A stretch of DNA of 64,000 nucleotides from Candidatus Caenarcanales bacterium. GTDB taxonomy: Bacteria > Cyanobacteriota > Vampirovibrionia > 2-02-FULL-35-15. A program made the position numbers and the translations under genes. Of this stretch, positions 7,771 through 14,872 are shown piece by piece (positions within the stretch are counted from its first letter, which is position 1; every line of letters starts with the position of its first letter). Location: the NCBI GenBank assembly GCA_020050435.1, contig JAGVKQ010000016.1, positions 29,238 through 93,237 on the forward strand, given 5' to 3'. The notes beneath the pieces were generated by a model that saw only the letters and a list, made by a program, of their open reading frames with translations, was not told the DNA's origin and searched no databases.

Positions 7771-8862
7771 GTGATAACCCTAAAAAAGACACCTTTGATT
7801 GAATGTCACAAAAAATGTGGAGCCAAACTTGTTGATTTTGCAGGGTTTGAAATGCCTGTTCAATATCAAGGAATAATATCTGAACACAATGCAGTAAGAA
7901 CAAATGCAGGGTTATTTGATGTTTCTCACATGGGTGAATTTATAGTTAGTGGGGAAGAATCACAAAAGTTTTTAAATTACTTAGTACCTAATGATGTAGA
8001 TAAAATTAGTGAGCGTGGACAAGGTTTATACACACAGCTTTGTTATGATAATGGCGGAACCGTTGATGACTTAATCATATATAACAGAGGTTTTGATTTT
8101 CTAGTAGTAGTAAATGCCTCAAATATTGATAAAGACTGGGCTTGGTTTAATAAAAATAAATCTAGATTTAACGTAGAATTAAGAAATGTTTCTGACAACT
8201 TCTCTTTACTTGCCCTGCAAGGACCAAAATCAGAAGAGATTCTAAGCAAGGTTTTAAATATTGATTTAACTGTTTTAAAGTCACATAAATACTTTGAGAT
8301 TAAGAAGTATAATCCACTCTGGATTGCAAGAACAGGCTATACAGGAGAAGATGGCTTTGAAATATTTATAAAAGATGAAAAAGAAGCACAAAAGCTCTGG
8401 GATAATTTAATTCAAAATGGAGTCACGCCTTGCGGATTGGGAGCCAGAGATACACTGAGACTTGAAGCTGCATATCCTCTATATGGTCACGAGCTTGATG
8501 ATGAGACATCACCTCTTGAAGCAGGACTTGGATGGAGTGTGAAGCTAGATAAAGCATCAGAGTTCTTAGGAAAATCATCTTTAATAAAGCAAAAGAAAGA
8601 TGGTTTAAAAAAGAAAATGGTTTGCTTAAAGATAAATGACAAAGTTATTGCAAGACAAGGATATAAAGTATTTTCAAAAGAAAATAAAGAGATTGGAATA
8701 GTAGCTAGCGGTTCACAAGGACTTACAGTAGGCTATCCAATAGCAACTGCTTACGTAACTCCAGAAGAGTCTGAGGTTGGAAAAGAACTTTTTGTAAGTA
8801 TTAGAGATAAGCTGGTATCAGCAACAATAATTAAAAGACCGTTTTATAAGAAATCTACCTGA
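7771..8862 (+). CDS. gcvT: aminomethyltransferase, glycine cleavage T protein
   Basis: GcvT transfers the methylene group of aminomethylated H protein to tetrahydrofolate, releasing ammonia. The start is GTG 7771 behind AAGGAG. Recognisable blocks are KLVDFAGFEMPVQY, AGLFDVSHMGEF, YTQLCYDNGGTVDDLI, NASNIDKDW, ARTGYTGEDGFEIF, GARDTLRLEAAYPLYGHEL and SPLEAGLGW. The 363 residues match the usual length. The H, P and L genes are not in this window, so the system must be dispersed. The stop overlaps a perfect palindrome that probably ends transcription. Confidence 0.96.
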   Translation: MITLKKTPLIECHKKCGAKLVDFAGFEMPVQYQGIISEHNAVRTNAGLFDVSHMGEFIVSGEESQKFLNYLVPNDVDKISERGQGLYTQLCYDNGGTVDDLIIYNRGFDFLVVVNASNIDKDWAWFNKNKSRFNVELRNVSDNFSLLALQGPKSEEILSKVLNIDLTVLKSHKYFEIKKYNPLWIARTGYTGEDGFEIFIKDEKEAQKLWDNLIQNGVTPCGLGARDTLRLEAAYPLYGHELDDETSPLEAGLGWSVKLDKASEFLGKSSLIKQKKDGLKKKMVCLKINDKVIARQGYKVFSKENKEIGIVASGSQGLTVGYPIATAYVTPEESEVGKELFVSIRDKLVSATIIKRPFYKKST

Positions 8863-8888
8863 AGGCAGGGGCACGTGCCCCTGCCTTC
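8861..8888. terminator. perfect 28-bp GC-rich palindrome, probable bidirectional terminator
   Basis: The arms GAAGGCAGGGGCAC and GTGCCCCTGCCTTC are exact complements. It begins on the last bases of the gcvT stop codon and lies before the stop of convergent frr at 8904. It is far more GC-rich than its surroundings. Confidence 0.65.
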
Positions 8889-8903
8889 GCACGTGAATAC
8901 GTT

Positions 8904-9452
8904 TTATACAGTGAGAACTTCTTTTTCTTTAGAAGCAGCCAATTCATCAATTTCCTTAGAGAATTTATCCGTCAATTTTTGAATTTGGTCTTGTTGTTTT
9001 TTAGATTCATCTGTGGAGACTTCAAGTTTTTTTAGTCCTTCCAAACCATCACGTCTAGCATTTCTTAAATGAATCTTCCCATCTTCTGAAAACTTTTTAA
9101 TAAGTTTTACAAGGTCTTTTCTTCTTTCTTCTGTGAGACTAGGAACTGAAACTCTAACGACATTGCCATCATTAGTAGGAGTTAATCCTATATCTGCTTT
9201 ATTAATAGCAATCTCAATTTCCTTAATGGATCCTTTTTCATATGGTTGAATAACAAGACATTTACCATCAGGAGTAGAAATATTTGAGACCTGTTTTATG
9301 GGTGTAGGGACACCATAATAATCCACCATTACTCTGTCTAGAAGTCCTGGATTTGCTCTTCCTGTTCTTACGCCTTGAAGCTCTTTTTGAACATGAGCTA
9401 CACCCTTTTTCATTTCTTCTTCTATATTTTTAAGTAAATCAGTTGCTTGCAT
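8904..9452 (-). CDS. frr: ribosome recycling factor
   Basis: RRF splits post-termination ribosomes together with EF-G. The 182 residues show the family blocks MKKGVAHVQKELQGVRTGRANP, LLDRVMVDYYGVPTPIKQVS, QPYEKGSIKEIEIAI, VRVSVPSLTEERRKDLVKLI and the long C-terminal helix. The length is normal. Gene order here is trmD-uppP-frr on one strand; pyrH and tsf, often next to frr, are not seen. Confidence 0.97.
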   Translation of the reverse strand: MQATDLLKNIEEEMKKGVAHVQKELQGVRTGRANPGLLDRVMVDYYGVPTPIKQVSNISTPDGKCLVIQPYEKGSIKEIEIAINKADIGLTPTNDGNVVRVSVPSLTEERRKDLVKLIKKFSEDGKIHLRNARRDGLEGLKKLEVSTDESKKQQDQIQKLTDKFSKEIDELAASKEKEVLTV

Positions 9453-9523
9453 TTAAATTCCCCCCAAATATAGCTATATTATAAAACAGAGTAGATACAT
9501 TGTATACAACATATCTACATCAA

Positions 9524-10369
9524 TCAATTAATCATCCCTTTCCAGTTCAAATATATAACCAATAATCCAATTAAAACCCTATAAATTACAAATACATATG
9601 TCTTATGATTTTTTAAATACTTAAGTAAAAAGTCTATAGATAAGTACCCAGAAATGAAAGCAGATATAACACCTACAATTATATTCATCCAAATTAATTC
9701 TTCACCTGATTTTACACTTACAATAAAAGTTCTAAGCTCAAAAAGTCCACTGAGTACTACTGCAGGCACACTAAGTAAAAAAGAAAACCTTGCAGCATCC
9801 TCTCTTTTTATTCCTAAAAATAAGGCTGCAATAATAGTAGAACCAGATCTAGATACACCAGGAATAAGAGCTAAACTCTGAGCAAAGCCAATCCATAAAG
9901 AATCTAAAAAGTTTATTTTTTGAAGGGTTCTTTCCTGTTTACCAACTTTCTCAGCTACAAAAAGTAAAATGCCTACAAAAATCAAAGATAAAGAAATTAC
10001 ATTTAAGCTTCTAACCCAGCCATTTTCAATAGGCTCTTTAAATAGCAATCCAAAAAAACAAATAGGAAGTGTAGAAAACAAAATCCAAAATCCTAACTTT
10101 GATTCAAATGATTTCAATCTAGGTTTTTCATTTTTAAAGAATCTAGGCAAATCAGAAAAAAAAGAACTATATATTTTTTTCAAGTCTGAGAAAAAATATA
10201 CGACAACTGCAAGCACCGTCCCCAACTGAATCACGGCAGAATAAGCAGTTCCTGGGTCACCCCAATGCAAAAGAGCAGGTATTATGCGCAAATGTGCAGT
10301 ACTACTTACAGGTAAAAATTCTGTAAGTCCTTGTACTATGCCTAAAATAATTGATTGGAATATATTCAT
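9524..10369 (-). CDS. uppP: undecaprenyl-diphosphate phosphatase
   Basis: UppP (BacA) removes a phosphate from undecaprenyl diphosphate so that the lipid carrier can be reused for peptidoglycan and surface glycans. The 281-residue membrane protein has the two catalytic blocks QGLTEFLPVSSTAHL (about residues 14-28) and PGVSRSGSTI (about 170-179), with about eight hydrophobic helices. Its ATG overlaps the trmD stop by four bases (ATGA), so the two are translated together. The carrier it recycles would also serve the glycan locus at 22-39 kb. Confidence 0.96.
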   Translation of the reverse strand: MNIFQSIILGIVQGLTEFLPVSSTAHLRIIPALLHWGDPGTAYSAVIQLGTVLAVVVYFFSDLKKIYSSFFSDLPRFFKNEKPRLKSFESKLGFWILFSTLPICFFGLLFKEPIENGWVRSLNVISLSLIFVGILLFVAEKVGKQERTLQKINFLDSLWIGFAQSLALIPGVSRSGSTIIAALFLGIKREDAARFSFLLSVPAVVLSGLFELRTFIVSVKSGEELIWMNIIVGVISAFISGYLSIDFLLKYLKNHKTYVFVIYRVLIGLLVIYLNWKGMIN

Positions 10370-11031
10370 AATAAGTCTGGTCTGTTTTTCTGCGTCTTTT
10401 GCTTAGCCTGCTCATCTCGCCATTTTTTTATTTCACCATGATGCCCACTTACTAATATATCAGGGACTTTTAAGTTGTTGAATTCCTGAGGGCGAGTATA
10501 TTGAGGGTATTCTAAAAGGTTATTTGTAAAAGATTCTGTTTCATGTGTCTCTTCTTTTTTCAACACTCCTGGAATAAGCCTGGCAATAGAATCTATAACT
10601 GTTAAAGCACAGATCTCCCCACCACTTAAAATAAAATCTCCCATACAGATTTCTTCATCTACATAATTTAATATTCTTTCATCAAATCCTTCATACCTGC
10701 CACAAATCATAATTATCTGATCTTCATCTTTTAATCTTTCAGCGCATTTCTGATCCCATTTTTTACCGCTGGCAGATGTAATTAAAACTTTAGACTTAGG
10801 TTTTCTTTTTACACTTAGAAGAGCATTATAAATAGGCTCAAGCATTAAAATTAGTCCTACACCACCACCATAAGCCAAATCATCTACCTGATTATGTTTG
10901 CCGAGCCCAAATGGTCTCAAGTCTACAGGATTAACCTTTATTAAACCTTCTCTATGACCACGTCCTACTATACCTAGATCACAGTAGGTATTAATAATGT
11001 CAGGAAATAAAGTAATTACGTCAAATTGCAT
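10366..11031 (-). CDS. trmD: tRNA (guanine-37-N1)-methyltransferase
   Basis: TrmD methylates G37 next to the anticodon and prevents +1 frameshifting. The 221 residues begin MQFDVITLFPDII and contain the trefoil-knot SAM site: CGRYEGFDERI, then GDFILSGGE, and the C-terminal substrate block PQEFNNLKVPDILVSGHHGE. The length is slightly shorter than in E. coli because the tail is short. It overlaps uppP by four bases and is divergent from tsaD, with 54 bases between start codons. Confidence 0.96.
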   Translation of the reverse strand: MQFDVITLFPDIINTYCDLGIVGRGHREGLIKVNPVDLRPFGLGKHNQVDDLAYGGGVGLILMLEPIYNALLSVKRKPKSKVLITSASGKKWDQKCAERLKDEDQIIMICGRYEGFDERILNYVDEEICMGDFILSGGEICALTVIDSIARLIPGVLKKEETHETESFTNNLLEYPQYTRPQEFNNLKVPDILVSGHHGEIKKWRDEQAKQKTQKNRPDLL

Positions 11032-11085
11032 TTCTGATTAGCCTTCTTCTAGGTATATTTGCACTCATATATTATACTTTATTAC

Positions 11086-12090
11086 ATGCTAATTCTAGCT
11101 ATAGAAACAAGTTGTGATGATACAGGCTGTGCCATTGTAGAAGATGGTAGAAAAGTCATTGTAAATAATATCGTTTCACAAATAGAGAAACATCAAGAGT
11201 TTGGTGGTGTTAAACCCAGCGTAGCAAAACAAGCTCACTTAGATGTAATAGATAAATTGATCGAACAAACTTTAAAAGATGCAAACTTAACAATAGAGAA
11301 AATAGATGCCATAGCAGTCACTCTAGGACCAGGCTTAGTAATTTCACTACTGGTCGGTTTTAATAAAGCAAAAGAATTAGCAAAAAAATACAATAAAAAG
11401 TTAATCGGAGTAAATCATTTATTTGGACATATCTGTTCAAATTATTTAGAGTCAGACTTAGAACCACCTTTTACTTGTCTTTTAGCTAGTGGTGGTCACA
11501 CTCAGGTTATAAACGTAAAAACTTTTACGGATTATGAAATTATAGGCACATCTTTAGATGATGCATGTGGAGAAGCTTTTGATAAAGTAGGCAGGCTCCT
11601 GGGCTTACCTTATCCTGGTGGTCCTCACTTAGAAACACTAGCTATAAATGGAAATATAAAAGCATTTGAATTACCCATAGGAAAAGTAGGTAATTATGAT
11701 TTTAGCTTTAGTGGATTAAAAACAGCAGTCCTTAGACTCATAGAAAAACTTCCACCGGATTACAATAAATCAGATCTTGCAGCCACATTTCAGGACAATG
11801 TCACAAATACATTATTGAAAAAAGTATGCAAAGCAGCTAAAGATCATAACTCCAATAAAATCGTTATAGCTGGCGGCGTCTCAGCAAATAAAACACTTAG
11901 AAAGAAACTCATGGATACTGAGTTTCAAGTATTTATGCCAGGATTAAAATACTGCACAGATAATGCAGCCATGATAGGCTCAGCAGGATATTTCTTAAGA
12001 GACATTCCTCAAGACTTAGAAACAATGGATGTATTTGCTAGAGACCCTTCTTCTATCAAGTTAAAAACAGCATCAAGAGCTGCATTGTAA
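11086..12090 (+). CDS. tsaD: tRNA N6-threonylcarbamoyladenosine transferase TsaD
   Basis: TsaD, with TsaB and TsaE, transfers the threonylcarbamoyl group to A37 of tRNAs reading ANN codons. The start ATG 11086 gives MLILAIETSCDDTGCAIV, the standard N-terminus; a TTG start at 11059 would add nine residues. The metal-binding block is GVNHLFGH, followed by LLASGGHTQV, DDACGEAFDKVGRLLGLPYPGGP, FSFSGLKTAV, IAGGVSAN and the C-terminal DNAAMIG. The length of 334 residues is normal. Its last 82 bases overlap the end of miaA on the other strand. Confidence 0.96.
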   Translation: MLILAIETSCDDTGCAIVEDGRKVIVNNIVSQIEKHQEFGGVKPSVAKQAHLDVIDKLIEQTLKDANLTIEKIDAIAVTLGPGLVISLLVGFNKAKELAKKYNKKLIGVNHLFGHICSNYLESDLEPPFTCLLASGGHTQVINVKTFTDYEIIGTSLDDACGEAFDKVGRLLGLPYPGGPHLETLAINGNIKAFELPIGKVGNYDFSFSGLKTAVLRLIEKLPPDYNKSDLAATFQDNVTNTLLKKVCKAAKDHNSNKIVIAGGVSANKTLRKKLMDTEFQVFMPGLKYCTDNAAMIGSAGYFLRDIPQDLETMDVFARDPSSIKLKTASRAAL

Positions 12091-12950
12091 TTTAAGCCAT
12101 CTAAATAAACCCAATTTATTTTTTTATTTGCTTTAAACCAAGTCATCTGCCTTTTGGTTAATTGCCTAGTATTCTGGGTGATTTTATCTATCATGGTCTC
12201 AAGAGGGTAACTATTTTTTAAAAAATCCAACACTTCAGAGTATCCAATTGTTTTCCTAAAAAGTTCTAGCTCTCCATATTTTTCTACAAGTCCCTTAACT
12301 TCATCAATAAGTCCATTTCCACAAAATCCAAAAGCACGTTTTCTAACCAACTCTTCATGATGGTCACGGTTTTCATAAGAAAGTCCAATCCAACAAACAT
12401 CAAATGGTAATTCTTTTATAGTTTTCAATTCAGAAAAAAGCTTATTAGTTTTATAAATAACTTCAAGAGCTCTTACTGTTCTAAAATTATCATTCTTATG
12501 AATAATCTCAGCAGCCTTAGGATCTAAAGAAATCAATCTTTTATGAAGTTCATCCTGACTAATATCTTTAAGCTGCCTTCTAAAACTCGCATCTGGAGAC
12601 ACTTCTGGAATAGAAAGTCCCAGGAGCACTGAGTTTAAATACAGTCCTGTCCCTCCTACAAAAAGAGGGGTTTTATTCCTTAGAAAAATATCGTTTATTA
12701 ATTTTTCACTTTCATTTTTATAACTTGAAACAGTATAATTTCCACCTGGTTCGACTATATCAATCAAATAGTGAGGGATTCCAAATTTTTCTTTTTCTGT
12801 GGGCTTGGCAGTGCCAATATCCATTCCTTTATATACAAGCCTAGAATCTGCAGAAATAATTTCAAATGGATGTTTCTTAGCTAACTCAATACTAATAGCA
12901 GTTTTATAAGTACAAGAAGGACCAACAATTGCAAAAATCTTTTTTTTCAG
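12009..12950 (-). CDS. miaA: tRNA dimethylallyltransferase MiaA with non-canonical start and altered P-loop
   Basis: MiaA adds a dimethylallyl group to A37 of tRNAs reading UNN codons. The first ATG of the frame (12824) would cut off the P-loop. Upstream, the same frame continues through KIFAIVGPSCTYKTAISIEL and IISADSRLVYKGMDIGTA, clear MiaA sequence, until a stop at 12961. No ATG, GTG or TTG occurs in frame there, so initiation must use CTG 12950 or ATT 12938; CTG gives 313 residues, the family's usual length. The P-loop reads GPSCTYKT where the family has GPTASGKT, so the glycine before the lysine is a tyrosine. The later blocks (VGGTGLYL, TRQLTKRQMTWF) are intact. It lies 37 bases downstream of tRNA-Tyr on the same strand. 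Confidence 0.85.
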   Translation of the reverse strand: MKKKIFAIVGPSCTYKTAISIELAKKHPFEIISADSRLVYKGMDIGTAKPTEKEKFGIPHYLIDIVEPGGNYTVSSYKNESEKLINDIFLRNKTPLFVGGTGLYLNSVLLGLSIPEVSPDASFRRQLKDISQDELHKRLISLDPKAAEIIHKNDNFRTVRALEVIYKTNKLFSELKTIKELPFDVCWIGLSYENRDHHEELVRKRAFGFCGNGLIDEVKGLVEKYGELELFRKTIGYSEVLDFLKNSYPLETMIDKITQNTRQLTKRQMTWFKANKKINWVYLDGLNYNAALDAVFNLIEEGSLANTSIVSKS

Positions 12951-12987
12951 AAAATTTTAAACCTTTTTTTCGGCTTCAAAATAGAAA

Positions 12988-13070
12988 TGGGCAGCGCTGG
13001 GTTCGAACCAGCGTAGACTTACGTCAGCAGATTTACAGTCTGCCCCCTTTAGCCGCTCGGGCAGCTGCCC
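12988..13070 (-). tRNA. tRNA-Tyr (GTA anticodon)
   Basis: Read on the minus strand, acceptor arms GGGCAGC and GCTGCCC pair. The anticodon arm is GCAGA-CTGTAAA-TCTGC with anticodon GTA and A37, and a long variable arm (TGACGTAAGTCTAC region) follows as in class II bacterial tRNA-Tyr. The T arm is GCTGG-TTCGAAC-CCAGC. The discriminator is A and CCA is not encoded. A GTTCAAG/CTTGAAC hairpin (13080-13097) lies between it and tRNA-Thr. Confidence 0.96.
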
Positions 13071-13128
13071 ATATTGTAAGTTCAAGAAAGCTTGAACCTG
13101 AATTATCTGCTCCCAGCAATCTAGAAAC

Positions 13129-13200
13129 AGCCGATAGTCAGATTTGAACTGACGACCTACGGTTTACAAAACCGGTGCTCTACCCCTGAGCTATATCGGC
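13129..13200 (-). tRNA. tRNA-Thr (TGT anticodon)
   Basis: Acceptor arms GCCGATA and TATCGGC pair on the minus strand. The D arm is GCTC/GAGC, the anticodon loop is TTTGTAA (anticodon TGT, A37), and the T arm is GTCAG-TTCAAAT-CTGAC. The bottom pair of the anticodon stem is a C-T mismatch. The discriminator is T and no CCA is encoded. It probably forms one transcript with tRNA-Tyr and perhaps miaA. Confidence 0.94.
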
Positions 13201-13235
13201 AAAACAAAAGCATGAACAAATGAACAAACATTATT

Positions 13236-13850
13236 CTAACAAATATTTAGCTTTTCCTTAAGTATTTCATTTACTTCATTATGTAATAATTCAATAGATT
13301 TAGACCCATCTAAAATCACATATCTATTTTTGTATAGCTTAGATAATTCATCATAACCCTCTATTACATGTTTATAAAACTCAGCCTTAGAACTTTCAAT
13401 TTTATCTTTAGAGCCCCTCTTATCTGATCTTTCTTCAAAAGTATCTATATCAATCCTAAATAAAAAAGTAAGATTTGGCTCAGGAAGTCCACATACATCT
13501 ACTAGCTTCATCATATTTTTTATATCTAACTTTCTACCAAAGCCTTGATAAGCAATAGTAGAATCATAATATCTATCACAAAGAACCGTTTTACCTTGAG
13601 ATACAGCAGGGAAAACAATCTTTTCATAGTTGTCTTGAATACCAGTAAAAAATAAAAGCATTTCATTAGTTTCTGAAAGTTTCAAATCTGATTTATGCAA
13701 TAAAATTTTTCTAAGCTCTTTCCCTAACTGAGTTTCACCAGGATTAGAAGTAAAAACTACATCTTTTCTATTTTTAAATTCTTTTTTTAAAAGATCTATC
13801 TGAGTAGTTTTACCCGATGAGTCAATCCCTTCAAATGTGATAAAAGACAT
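13236..13850 (-). CDS. tmk: thymidylate kinase
   Basis: Thymidylate kinase makes dTDP from dTMP. The 204 residues start MSFITFEGIDSSGKTTQIDL with the P-loop, followed by the DR(Y/H) block CDRYYDSTIAYQGFGRKLD and the lid region FEERSDKRGSKDKIE. The length is normal. It is separated by three bases from the upstream cytochrome gene on the same strand, so rplI, the cytochrome and tmk form a probable operon. Confidence 0.96.
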   Translation of the reverse strand: MSFITFEGIDSSGKTTQIDLLKKEFKNRKDVVFTSNPGETQLGKELRKILLHKSDLKLSETNEMLLFFTGIQDNYEKIVFPAVSQGKTVLCDRYYDSTIAYQGFGRKLDIKNMMKLVDVCGLPEPNLTFLFRIDIDTFEERSDKRGSKDKIESSKAEFYKHVIEGYDELSKLYKNRYVILDGSKSIELLHNEVNEILKEKLNIC

Positions 13851-13853
13851 TGT

Positions 13854-14186
13854 TTACTTCTTTAATGTTTGTAGATAAGTATAAATAGCACCGAACTGAA
13901 CAGCATCTGCAGTTAGATTAGGATACTTAGGCATAGGTGGTGGTGGATTATTTAAAAATGCTTTAAAAGCCCCAGGAGAAGCAAGTTTTGATGAACCAAT
14001 AACTGGCTTATCTTTTTTAATTGCATTTAAACCATTGAAATGACAACCTGCACAGTTTGCTTTAAAAACTTTTTCACCCAAGACTAAAGAGTTTTCTGCT
14101 TTAGCTTTTTCAAAGAAATTATAACCAACAATAACTATGGATACTAATCCGAAAATTACCACTATTGTTTTTACTGGTTTTGTCAT
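13854..14186 (-). CDS. small cytochrome c (c6/c553-like)
   Basis: The product is 110 residues. The N-terminal membrane segment (about residues 7-22) is either a signal peptide or an anchor, so the haem domain faces the periplasm. The haem site is CAGCH (C45, C48, H49). A methionine in the proline-rich PPPPMPKYP (M85) is the probable sixth ligand. The short length, the DAVQFGAIYTYLQTL terminal helix and the spacing resemble cytochrome c6/c553, a soluble one-haem electron carrier. No oxidase or photosystem gene is nearby; the gene lies between rplI and tmk. Confidence 0.88.
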   Translation of the reverse strand: MTKPVKTIVVIFGLVSIVIVGYNFFEKAKAENSLVLGEKVFKANCAGCHFNGLNAIKKDKPVIGSSKLASPGAFKAFLNNPPPPMPKYPNLTADAVQFGAIYTYLQTLKK

Positions 14187-14193
14187 TTAAATA

Positions 14194-14667
14194 TTAGGGT
14201 TGAGCTTCTGGGCTAACGACAACTTCTATTTCAGTAGAAACTTCTGGGTGAAGTTTAATTTTTACTGGATACTTACCAACTTCATGAATTCCTCTCTTGA
14301 GATTCACTTGTTTTTTATCTACTTTAAACTCTTCACCTAATTTCTCATTAAGGACTTCTGCAATTTCTTTAGTGGTTATAGCACCAAACAATTTACCGGA
14401 TTCTCCAGCTTTAGCCTTGATTTCAATGGATGCAATTTCAAGAAGCTTTGAATTGATTTCTTCAGCTTTTGCTTTTGTCTCTTTATTCAACTTCTCAATT
14501 TTTTCTTTTTTCTTTTCTACACTTCTAATTTCACCAATTGTAGGGAGTGTTGCTAATCCTTGTGGTAATAAGTAGTTTCTTGCATAACCAGGCTTAACGG
14601 TAACGATTTCACCGATATCTCCGAGTTTTTCAACACTTTCTTTTAATAGTACTTGTACGTTAGGCAT
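14194..14667 (-). CDS. rplI: 50S ribosomal protein L9
   Basis: The 157 residues start MPNVQVLLKESVEKLGDIGE and contain the signature VTVKPGYARNYLLPQGLA of the N-terminal rRNA-binding domain. A long connecting helix rich in K and E follows, then the C-terminal domain (LFGAITTKEIAEVLNEKLG ... HPEVSTEIEVVV). The length is normal. It is the first gene of a probable rplI-cytochrome-tmk unit. Confidence 0.97.
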   Translation of the reverse strand: MPNVQVLLKESVEKLGDIGEIVTVKPGYARNYLLPQGLATLPTIGEIRSVEKKKEKIEKLNKETKAKAEEINSKLLEIASIEIKAKAGESGKLFGAITTKEIAEVLNEKLGEEFKVDKKQVNLKRGIHEVGKYPVKIKLHPEVSTEIEVVVSPEAQP

Positions 14668-14767
14668 AAATTTATCTCTTTCTTCTTAAAATTCAACTTT
14701 GGAAAGAATATTTTAGCATGAGGGTAGGTGTAATTAGGAGCTAAAGGCATGGCAATCCACCGTAAAA

Positions 14768-14842
14768 TGTCATTCTGAAGGAGCAAGGCGACTGAAGAAT
14801 CTATTAACGTTAATGGATTCTTCGCATTCGCTCAGAATGACA
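14768..14842. repeat. interspersed palindrome of the CATTCTGAG type
   Basis: TGTCATTCTGA at the left end and TCAGAATGACA at the right end are exact complements. The middle (GAATCTATTAACGTTAAT then GGATTCTTCGC) also pairs. A homologous copy lies at 41766-41831 within a protein-coding frame. Sequences of this kind are widespread interspersed repeats in bacteria. It fills most of the 205-base gap between rplI and serA. Confidence 0.8.
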
Positions 14843-14872
14843 TAATGCGTTAGTCGAATTGTCACACGTCGT

